DNA from: Rhizobiales bacterium 64-17
GTDB taxonomy: Bacteria; Pseudomonadota; Alphaproteobacteria; Rhizobiales; Xanthobacteraceae
Direction: 5' to 3'
NCBI GenBank assembly: GCA_001899285.1
Contig: MKWA01000015.1
Span: 484,639 to 548,638, forward strand
Length of the DNA stretch: 64,000 nucleotides
A program made the position numbers and the translations under genes. Within the stretch, counting starts at the first letter, position 1. Each line of letters begins with the position of its first letter. Under the pieces are notes generated by a model. That model had not been told where the DNA came from. It worked only from the letters and a program-made list of their open reading frames with translations, and searched no databases. Positions 55,036 to 61,663 of this stretch are shown here, piece by piece.

Positions 55036-55554
55036 ATGGCGCGCCATCCGCAACGCGATCTTTATGAATCGACGCTCGTCGAGATCGGCCGGATCACCAC
55101 CACCTGGGCGAAGTTCGAGCACTGGGTCGATGTTGCAATCTGGTACTTGGCCGACGTCGAGGACCGGCGCGGCGCCTGTATCACGACGCAGCTCGGATCG
55201 ATTCATGCGAAATTCCGCGCGCTCGAAGCGCTGATGGTCGAGGCCGGCCGGCCGGAGCCGATCCTCAAGATCATCCGCGGGATCGCCGGCGAAGCGGCCG
55301 AGGTGGTGAAGACGCGAAACAAGTTCGCCCATGGCCCGCTCGACATGGATGTGAACAAGGAGACCCGAGAGTTCGAAGTCTACCTCAAGCACATCAGCGT
55401 CAGGGGCAAAGGGGTGCTGACGTTGGAAAGTGAGGTGCTGACCAAGTCAGAGCTTGAGAGCGCGCAAGCGAAAGTGGCCGGCGTCTATCAGAAGCTGATC
55501 AAGCATTGGCACGAGATCATCGATATTCCGAGCGCCGAGGAACTTGCGCAGTAA
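55036..55554 (+). CDS. Small helical protein with a HEPN-type R-x4-H motif
   Basis: 172 residues, predicted all-helical. TRNKFAHGPLD contains Arg94 and His99 in R-N-x3-H spacing, the catalytic signature of HEPN ribonucleases, and the flanking helices fit the fold. No partner nucleotidyltransferase (MNT) lies next to it. It begins 34 bases after hipA on the same strand with a GGAG ribosome site and may be co-transcribed with hipBA. The same motif appears in non-catalytic proteins, so RNase activity is uncertain. Confidence 0.6.
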   Translation: MARHPQRDLYESTLVEIGRITTTWAKFEHWVDVAIWYLADVEDRRGACITTQLGSIHAKFRALEALMVEAGRPEPILKIIRGIAGEAAEVVKTRNKFAHGPLDMDVNKETREFEVYLKHISVRGKGVLTLESEVLTKSELESAQAKVAGVYQKLIKHWHEIIDIPSAEELAQ

Positions 55555-55647
55555 GCGCCCGACACAGCGTCGAGCGTGCGACCGCGCTTTGCAAGAGAGC
55601 GCAAGGCAGCGACATACACATAGACCGCCGCTGATCTCTTGATGTGT

Positions 55648-56472
55648 TCAGGGTGACGGCTGTTGCGGTGCCTTCGAGCGAGATGCTGCCGCCTTCTTTG
55701 CTGGCTTTGTTGCGGCTTTTTTCGGCGTGATGAGCGTTTCGCAAGACAAGATCAGCTCTCGCGCATAAGTCCGCGCTGCGGCAATCACGCTCTTCCGGTT
55801 CACGGCCAGAAGAAAATACAGGGCATGGGCGGCAGCCACGATCAGGACGACAAGAACGCGTTTCGCGTCAGCGCTCCCGATGTCGAGCGTCCCGTGATAG
55901 ACGAGCACAGCCGCACAAATAGCAACGACGATTCCGTTCAATGCGAGCGCCGTCCACTTCGCGCCCAGCAAATTCCGGCGGAAGCCATACGCGCAGTTCT
56001 CGTTGAACAAGATCGGGAATTTCTTGGCATCCCGGGTGTGCGTGCGAAGCCACGTCCCGGCAAGTTCATAAAATGCATTCGCTGCGGCGGGGTTCTGTTG
56101 CTCGTCGTTCGCGCTCGGCTCCGGCTTCTCGATCTTGGCCGCAAGAAAGGCGCGGTATCGATCCTTTGAGGCCTGGTCGATCGTGTTGTCAGAGCGATGC
56201 ATCATCGTGACCGACGGCTTGCCGCCGATCTCGCTGTACAGGCCCGGCTCGAGCGCCTGTCCCTGTTTCCGTGCCCAGTCGGACAACGCATACAGCAGCG
56301 CCAGCATCGCCACCGTGGTCACCGCCACGTAGAGGTCCAGCTCCTTCCACGGCACGAGCAAGAACAGGGCGGCCAGAGCCGGTGCGACCGCGAGGATGGC
56401 GGGGATGAACCGAGCCCTCACGGTGTAGGCATCGAAGAAACGAAGCATCGAAGACCCCATTTGCTCGATCAT
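55648..56472 (-). CDS. Membrane partner of the ComEC-like MBL protein
   Basis: 274 residues. Two hydrophobic segments lie near the N-terminus (FIPAILAVAPALAALFLLVPW and LYVAVTTVAMLALLYALSD), and two more in the second half (WTALALNGIVVAICAAVLVY, VLVVLIVAAAHALYFLLAV). A cytosolic loop of about 100 residues lies between the pairs, and the C-terminal tail is rich in Lys, Ala and Pro. The start ATG overlaps the stop of the upstream gene in ATGA, so the two are coupled. No family recognised. Four helices with a basic tail suggest an effector that acts at the membrane; this is inference. Confidence 0.68.
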   Translation of the reverse strand: MIEQMGSSMLRFFDAYTVRARFIPAILAVAPALAALFLLVPWKELDLYVAVTTVAMLALLYALSDWARKQGQALEPGLYSEIGGKPSVTMMHRSDNTIDQASKDRYRAFLAAKIEKPEPSANDEQQNPAAANAFYELAGTWLRTHTRDAKKFPILFNENCAYGFRRNLLGAKWTALALNGIVVAICAAVLVYHGTLDIGSADAKRVLVVLIVAAAHALYFLLAVNRKSVIAAARTYARELILSCETLITPKKAATKPAKKAAASRSKAPQQPSP

Positions 56473-57542
56473 GCCGCAACACCCGGCGCCGCCTTGTCTT
56501 CGACCTCGGCCTGGAACGGAACGGGCGTGCTCGACGGCCAACCACGGCTGCTGCCGGAATGGTGCATGATCGTGCTGCCCCGCGTCACATACACGGGATA
56601 GCCGCGGCGCAAGAAGGCGTTGCTGATCTGGCCGCGCGGATATTCGGGCTGGCCATCGCCGACCGAGCAGATCGCGCTTCCGCAGGTGACGCCACTGGCG
56701 ACCTTTCCTCCCAGCCAGCGGTCGAGCACATTCGGCGTGACGTTTCGCCGGCTGCCATGATGAGGCACCTGAACCATGTTGGGGATCTTCAGCTTGCCCA
56801 GCAGCGCTGCGTAGTCGGCGGCTTCGTTGAGGCCTTCCGGTCCGACGTCGGCTGTCAGCAAGATGCGCTGCCCGTCGAGTTCGCCCAGTTGCACGACGCT
56901 GGTCTCGTTCGACGCCGATGTCGGGTCGGGGGAGTTTGAAAGCGTTTCGATGTCCCATGTCTCCAGCAACTTGTTCCGTGCCTTGCGCAGCGCTTCGAGG
57001 AGGAAGTTGCCGGCCGAATCCGCGGTGGTCATGCGCTGCGGCGTCTTCTCAAGATCCGGGACCAACCGCACATAGCGGGCGCGCGACGGCGCAAGCACCG
57101 TGAAGTTGCCAATCGTGGCGCCCTGGAACACTTCGTGCACGATGGTGCCTTGTTTGGCCGCAAGATCTTCGAGCTCCACAAGATAGGGATGCAGCTCGCG
57201 CATCTTGTTGATCAGACCCTGAAGCGTATAGCGCCCGTGGAAGTGCTGAAGCGTCTCCGCGGCGTACAGCCACGGCCGGTTCATCCAGAGATTCTGAACC
57301 TTCATCTTCTTCATCACCTCGACCAGACCGGTCGCGTGATCATCGTCGGCGTGCGAAAGCACCATGTGGTTGATGAAGTAGGAGCTGCCGTAATGTGTCT
57401 GAATGTGCGCGACGATCTTGTCGCCAACGTCCTTGTAGGCGCCGTCCACCACATGAACGAGGACGCCGCCCGGCACGCTGTACTGGACGCAAATGGCGTC
57501 GCCGTTGCTGTTGCCGACCGGCAGGAAATCAATTTCGAACAT
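56469..57542 (-). CDS. ComEC-like metallo-beta-lactamase protein (membrane-partner operon)
   Basis: 357 residues. The metal motif is LSHADDDHATG (H-x-D-D-D-H), and the later VPHHGSRRN segment is the H-H-G-S element of ComEC-type nuclease domains. The N-terminus MFEIDFLPVGNSNGDAI is also typical. It has no transmembrane segments, unlike full ComEC. It is coupled to the membrane-protein gene downstream. It differs from the MBL protein at 51848 and does not share its Gly-Gly tail, ending instead in AAPGVAA. Possible role: cleaving a nucleic acid or nucleotide signal in a defence pair. Confidence 0.78.
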   Translation of the reverse strand: MFEIDFLPVGNSNGDAICVQYSVPGGVLVHVVDGAYKDVGDKIVAHIQTHYGSSYFINHMVLSHADDDHATGLVEVMKKMKVQNLWMNRPWLYAAETLQHFHGRYTLQGLINKMRELHPYLVELEDLAAKQGTIVHEVFQGATIGNFTVLAPSRARYVRLVPDLEKTPQRMTTADSAGNFLLEALRKARNKLLETWDIETLSNSPDPTSASNETSVVQLGELDGQRILLTADVGPEGLNEAADYAALLGKLKIPNMVQVPHHGSRRNVTPNVLDRWLGGKVASGVTCGSAICSVGDGQPEYPRGQISNAFLRRGYPVYVTRGSTIMHHSGSSRGWPSSTPVPFQAEVEDKAAPGVAA

Positions 57543-57689
57543 GAACTCCCCCGCTTGGGCGCAATTGCCCTAGTTTGTTCATGTAGTGTTCTGACTCCGG
57601 CGCCGCAAGGCAATGGTTCACAAGTTCTTAAGGCTGCACGAACGTTCAGAATTATCAATTAGATTCAATGGTTTGCCTGGAAGGCGGTA

Positions 57690-58637
57690 TTAAATCGACC
57701 GAACTTCGTCGCCGGATCCGGGACTCGAACCCTGTACAGGCCGAGCCGGAACCTCGGTCTGGAGCTGCCGGGTCTGTTTCGTCGCCTGCAGACAGCGAAT
57801 CCACGCCGCCAAGAGCTTATCCTCCCCAACCGCGGAGACGACCTCCCGGTTTTGCGGATGGCGCGCCGAGTCGAAGTGGCGCAGCAGGGCCTGCTCCATG
57901 CGAAAGGCATCGAACGCCGTCTCCCATATCTCGTGATAGACCGTGCGGTATCGCAACCCGCCAGCCGCAGGCATGGCCGCCTGATTGAATTGCCGCTCGC
58001 GCTGCTTCCAGTCAAAGGCCCAGCCGATCTTGAATGCGGACGTCGTCGCACCTTCTAGCCTCATGGCATAAGTAAAGGCCGGTGCGCGCCGGAGGTGCAT
58101 GATGCCGGTGCGTGTCGTTGATGGGCGAGGCGCGGCTCTCCGCCGGGCGGCGTCAAGCCCTTCCACGCGGACTCTCGCGCGCAGCGGGCTGAGCAGCGGC
58201 ACAGACTCGCGCGGTAAATTAAGGATCGCGTCCGCTTCGTTCGGCAGCAGCGGGACAATGCCTTGCGCGGAATCCATATGAAATTGCCGTGCCGAGATGT
58301 CGCCTAGCGCGGTTCGGGGTTCGGTGAAACGCCAGGCGGCGCGGAGTTCAAGGCCGAAGGGCCAACGATAGTTGCCGTGTTCGTCGCGATCGACCTCGCG
58401 CACCGCGTCGAGGTCGAAATAATCGAGCGAACTGACGACCACCGTCGACGGCTCCATCAGGCCGAGGATCATGCCGCGTTCCTGTTCGGGCGTATTGGCG
58501 CCGAATGTGCCGACAATGGCCACAAGATCGCCAGGTTGGAGCAAGCCACGAGCGCGGTCCCGAAATCCGCTCAGACTGAATTGCAACGGACCGCAGGGCA
58601 CGCTGAAACCCCAGGTCTTGGTCATGTACATTGTCAT
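57690..58637 (-). CDS. EVE-like plus T5orf172 (GIY-YIG superfamily) protein
   Basis: 315 residues. The N-terminal domain (LLQPGDLVAIVGTFG, YRWPFGLELRAAWRFTEPR, FHMDSAQGIVPLL) resembles EVE/PUA-like domains that read modified bases. The C-terminal domain (FTYAMRLEGATTSAFKIGWA, then KQRERQFNQA, MEQALLRHFDS and NREVV) matches the T5orf172 branch of the GIY-YIG fold, with the Y, the FKIGWA strand and conserved Arg, Glu and Asn. This combination suggests an endonuclease that detects modified DNA. The start ATG at 58637 overlaps the previous gene in ATGA. It is the third gene of a three-gene operon on the minus strand. Confidence 0.68.
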   Translation of the reverse strand: MTMYMTKTWGFSVPCGPLQFSLSGFRDRARGLLQPGDLVAIVGTFGANTPEQERGMILGLMEPSTVVVSSLDYFDLDAVREVDRDEHGNYRWPFGLELRAAWRFTEPRTALGDISARQFHMDSAQGIVPLLPNEADAILNLPRESVPLLSPLRARVRVEGLDAARRRAAPRPSTTRTGIMHLRRAPAFTYAMRLEGATTSAFKIGWAFDWKQRERQFNQAAMPAAGGLRYRTVYHEIWETAFDAFRMEQALLRHFDSARHPQNREVVSAVGEDKLLAAWIRCLQATKQTRQLQTEVPARPVQGSSPGSGDEVRSI

Positions 58638-59485
58638 GAGGAGCGCCCGCTCAGGCGTTCGTGTTCTCCGATAAGAAAGGTGATGTAGCTGCGGATCAGG
58701 TTGCAGTAGAGGCGGGCTTCGTTGATGTGAAGCGCGAGCCCATCGCGCAGATCGACGCCGTGGCGAACGCCGCCACCGGTCGGCGAGGACAGATAGCCAT
58801 GCAGCGTCATCATCCATTGCAGGATCTGATCCTGATGGCCGCCACGACCACGTGATTTCAGTTCGCCTATGATCTTGTTGAAATACCGGCCCTGGATGGA
58901 GCCGTCGAAAATCTCGTCGCTTCGGAAAGCGGTCGAGACCGTCTCGAGAAGCCATAGAACTTCTTGCACCGCCTGCCGGCCGTTGCCTTCGGCGAGAGCT
59001 CTCTCCGTCGCTTGAAGGGCCGTGTCGATCAGGGCGCGAGCTTGAGCATCGAGGGAAGGGGCCTGCTCAGGAACCGTGATCGGAATGTGAGTCCGCGTTG
59101 CGATGAGATTCGGAAGATCGATCTGATAGCCGGCCCCATGCTCGGTCAGGATGCGGTTGATGCGCGTTGCGTCGGGCAGCGCCATTTCGGGATTGCGCTG
59201 CTGCAACTGCTCACATCCGGAGTAAAAGGCGTCGATAAACAAGGGTGCGTTAGCAGCGGCCTCGTCCATCGCCCGATCGAGATCGCTGGCGGCCCAACTC
59301 GCGTCGCTGCTCGAATGATAGGGGATGCCGGCTGCGGCGGCGAAAGCCGATTTGAAGTGTTCGAGGATAGCCTTTCGCGACCCTTGACCGCTGATGCGGT
59401 TGATCAGATTGAGAAAATCGCTGACGACGCCGGGCTCGATCGGACCGGGACTGTCAAACCGCCATTGGTTGTTGAATCTCAGCAT
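58634..59485 (-). CDS. Unknown helical protein of the three-gene operon (gene 2)
   Basis: 283 residues, predicted helical, with no signal peptide. The C-terminal part, SPTGGGVRHGVDLRDGLALHINEARLYCNLIRSYITFLIGEHE (described as residues about 228-273), has a G-x-R-H-G turn like those in abortive-infection C-terminal and HEPN-like domains. The first 200 residues contain no recognised motif. Six bases separate it from the upstream gene and four bases overlap the downstream one. Confidence 0.62.
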   Translation of the reverse strand: MLRFNNQWRFDSPGPIEPGVVSDFLNLINRISGQGSRKAILEHFKSAFAAAAGIPYHSSSDASWAASDLDRAMDEAAANAPLFIDAFYSGCEQLQQRNPEMALPDATRINRILTEHGAGYQIDLPNLIATRTHIPITVPEQAPSLDAQARALIDTALQATERALAEGNGRQAVQEVLWLLETVSTAFRSDEIFDGSIQGRYFNKIIGELKSRGRGGHQDQILQWMMTLHGYLSSPTGGGVRHGVDLRDGLALHINEARLYCNLIRSYITFLIGEHERLSGRSS

Positions 59486-59491
59486 CGGTGG

Positions 59492-60265
59492 TCAGCCTTG
59501 GTTGTTCAGCGGCTCGGGATCGTCAGATTCCACGAGGCCCTCCGCGATCATGAGCTTCACGGCGTGATTGAGCGCTGCGCGCTCGCGGTCGGTGAAGGCA
59601 TGATTGGGATGGCGCTCGTCGTAGTCGAGGCTCAATTCCTCGATCAAATGGATCATCAGGGTGATGTGCAGCGCAAAGGATCGACGGGCCAGGCCTGTAT
59701 CGGTCTCGGGAAAGTAACGGGTCATGGCCGTGGGCCCAGGAAGATCTTCCATAGGACCATCCCAGGCAGTCACGCTTTCAACGACGTCGTGCTTCGACAC
59801 ATGCGCCGCAGCGGTGAGATCGCCATAGAGCCGGCGCAGGGATTTCTCGAGCGCCGTCACATTGGGGGAGCCATTCGGTTTGCGCCGACCTTCGCGGACC
59901 GCCTTTAGCTGCGCCAGGATTTCCATCTCCTGTCGCAGCAGCGCGTGCGCTTGCAGATAGCGCGCTTCTTCAATGGCGCTCTCGCAGGCGTTCAGCCCAA
60001 TGACAAATCCAGCGAAGAGTGCGTTGCGCTCTTCCGACGTGGCAGTGATCGGTGTCACCACGCCATTGGTGCGCAGCAATCCGGCGCCCAGCACGCCGGC
60101 GACGAGAAGGTGGGCGTCGATGAGGCGTCCATAAGCCTGCTTGGCCTTCACTCTGGCCTGATCGCCAAACATCTTCTGAACACCGTAAAGCATCGCCGCC
60201 GGATGAATCAGCGCCTGCTTATGCTCTTCAATTGACTCATTATCGTCGCCAGACGCCGCCGCCAT
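59492..60265 (-). CDS. Unknown helical protein of the three-gene operon (gene 1)
   Basis: 257 residues. Helical throughout; AIEEARYLQAHALLRQEMEILAQLKAVREGRRK and LYGDLTAAAHVSKHD resemble DUF5677-like helical bundles, a group related to HEPN-type folds, but the R-x4-H motif is absent. It starts the operon and is preceded by about 330 bases before ardC in the opposite direction. No function is proposed. Confidence 0.62.
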   Translation of the reverse strand: MAAASGDDNESIEEHKQALIHPAAMLYGVQKMFGDQARVKAKQAYGRLIDAHLLVAGVLGAGLLRTNGVVTPITATSEERNALFAGFVIGLNACESAIEEARYLQAHALLRQEMEILAQLKAVREGRRKPNGSPNVTALEKSLRRLYGDLTAAAHVSKHDVVESVTAWDGPMEDLPGPTAMTRYFPETDTGLARRSFALHITLMIHLIEELSLDYDERHPNHAFTDRERAALNHAVKLMIAEGLVESDDPEPLNNQG

Positions 60266-60508
60266 GTTTCCCGCCCGTGGTCACTGTCCTGGTCGAACCG
60301 ACAATAGATGCTTTTGGGGGCATTCGGCGGAAAGTGGCAGTCAAAGGCGCTATCCGAGATGGATCGGGCGTCTCCCTGCGGGACCGCGCCGTCGGCTGTC
60401 GCTGAAGCCCCGGCTATGCCGGGTCTTCACCCTCCGGGCTTCCGTCCCTGACGCGGCGCTTGCGGATTCGTTCGGTGAAACCGACGCCCGCGTGCGCTGC
60501 TGGTGCGC
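60266..60508. other. Divergent gap between the three-gene operon and ardC
   Basis: About 240 bases of GC-rich sequence without a supported gene. It should contain the promoters of both units. No clear -35/-10 pair stood out. Confidence 0.4.
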
Positions 60509-60596
60509 AGGAGGAGAGTGAGAGTGCCGGCCGGGTGGGCCGTGACGGGTTGGAAGCCGCGGGAGAGGCTCGCGGCGCCCGTCGCGGAGACCCGCG
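60509..60596 (+). promoter_or_regulatory. Nested-hairpin leader, copy 1 (before ardC)
   Basis: A purine-rich box (GAGGAGAGTGAGAG) is followed by a hairpin CGGCC-GGCCG (60528-60542). Then come an outer stem GACGGG (60544-60549) with CCCGTC (60578-60583) and an inner 8-bp stem (60556-60563 with 60569-60576) closed by an AGAGG loop. The linker is TTGGAA. After the outer stem comes GCGGAGA and the ATG 6 bases later. The same order occurs in the other copies with different stem sequences that still pair. Confidence 0.75.
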
Positions 60597-61559
60597 ATGT
60601 CGAGAAATGCTTATCGTGCGCGCGCCGGCGAGGACCGGGCGAGCCTCTATGACGAAATCACCGACAAGATCATCGCCGAATTGGAGGCCGGTCGCGTACC
60701 CTGGGTCCAGCCTTGGGGTACGGCTGCCGCAAAGGCGCCCCTCGCAATGCCGCAAAACGCTTCCACTCGGCGGCAATACAGCGGCGTGAACGTCCTGATC
60801 CTCTGGGGGTCTATGATCGAGCACGGCTTCACCGGCCAGAGCTGGCTCACGTTCCGCCAGGCACTCTCGCTCGGCGGCCATGTCCGCAAGGGTGAGCGCG
60901 GCACGACTGTCGTCTATGCCGACCGCTTCATTCCCAATGATGAGAAGAAGCGCGCGGCAGAATCCGGGGAAGAACCGCAGGCGATTCCGTTCCTAAAGCG
61001 CTTTACGGTGTTTAACACCGACCAGTGTGATGCGCTGCCGGACGAGATCGTAACCATCGCGCCGCCGCCACCTCCCGGTGTGATCGAGCCGGAGGTAGAA
61101 GCGCTCATCAAGTCGACCGGCATCGACTTTCGTATCGGAGGCAACCGCGCCTTCTACATTCCATCGGAGGACTACGTGCAGGTGCCGCCGCCTGCCGCGT
61201 ATTTCGAACCCATCAACTGGCACCGCACAGCCCTGCATGAATTGGGCCACGCCAGCGGCCATCGCTCACGCCTCAACCGCGACCTGTCCGGCGCGCACGG
61301 CTCGAAGAAATACGCCTTCGAAGAACTGATCGCTGAGCTGTGCGCGGCGTTCTCCTGCGCGTCGCTCGGCATCGTGCCGACCGTGCGCCATGCCGACTAT
61401 ATCGGCTCGTGGCTCGACGTGTTGCGCGAGGACAATCGCGCGATCGTCCGCGCCGCGTCGCAGGCAAGCAAAGCGGCTGATTGGCTGCTCGGCTTCCGTT
61501 CAGAGCCGCTTGCCAGCGCCTTCGCTGAGATCGCCGTCGGAGATCAGGAGGCCGCGTGA
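60597..61559 (+). CDS. ardC: ArdC-family anti-restriction protein with zincin domain
   Basis: 320 residues. The N-terminal single-stranded-DNA-binding domain (LYDEITDKIIAELEAGRVPWVQPWG, STRRQYSGVNVLILWG) is followed by a metallopeptidase-like domain with HELGH at 214-218, then FEELIAELCAAF with the third metal ligand. Plasmid and ICE ArdC proteins protect incoming single strands from restriction enzymes during conjugation. It stops four bases into the next long open frame. Its presence with a ParB-like protein is typical of mobile elements of this order. Confidence 0.88.
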   Translation: MSRNAYRARAGEDRASLYDEITDKIIAELEAGRVPWVQPWGTAAAKAPLAMPQNASTRRQYSGVNVLILWGSMIEHGFTGQSWLTFRQALSLGGHVRKGERGTTVVYADRFIPNDEKKRAAESGEEPQAIPFLKRFTVFNTDQCDALPDEIVTIAPPPPPGVIEPEVEALIKSTGIDFRIGGNRAFYIPSEDYVQVPPPAAYFEPINWHRTALHELGHASGHRSRLNRDLSGAHGSKKYAFEELIAELCAAFSCASLGIVPTVRHADYIGSWLDVLREDNRAIVRAASQASKAADWLLGFRSEPLASAFAEIAVGDQEAA

Positions 61560-61580
61560 CAGGCGTGGGTTGGGTCGCCA

Positions 61581-61663
61581 GAGAGGGAGAGGGGAGCGGG
61601 TTTTCCCGCGACGGGTTGGAGGTCGAGAGAGAGGCTTTCGGCCGCCCGTCGTGGAGAACTCAC
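61581..61663 (+). promoter_or_regulatory. Nested-hairpin leader, copy 2 (before the parB-like gene)
   Basis: A purine box (GAGAGGGAGAGGGGAG) leads to a hairpin GCGGG-TTTT-CCCGC (61596-61609). The outer stem GACGGG (61610-61615) pairs with CCCGTC (61645-61650). The inner 9-bp stem (61621-61629 with 61635-61643) has an AGAGG loop identical to copy 1. The linker is TTGGA. GTGGAGA follows and the ATG is 6 bases later, as in copy 1. It overlaps no plausible coding sequence, so the longer frame starting at 61556 is rejected. Confidence 0.78.

Noticed and set aside
51848-57542. Treating the two MBL proteins as recent duplicates
   Set aside because: Their metal motifs (HPHSDH versus HADDDH), lengths and C-termini differ clearly and their operon partners are unrelated.
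57715-57745. Sequence resembling a tRNA T-arm on the minus strand (GGTTCGAGTCCC)
   Set aside because: The T stem does not pair fully, no CCA or acceptor stem follows, and no D or anticodon arm is present. It lies inside the coding frame of the EVE-like/GIY-YIG gene. A degraded attachment site is possible but unsupported.
61556-61663. Longer N-terminus for the ParB-like protein
   Set aside because: The extra 36 codons coincide with the structured leader, and a GGAGA ribosome site sits 8 bases before the ATG at 61664, which matches the layout before ardC.
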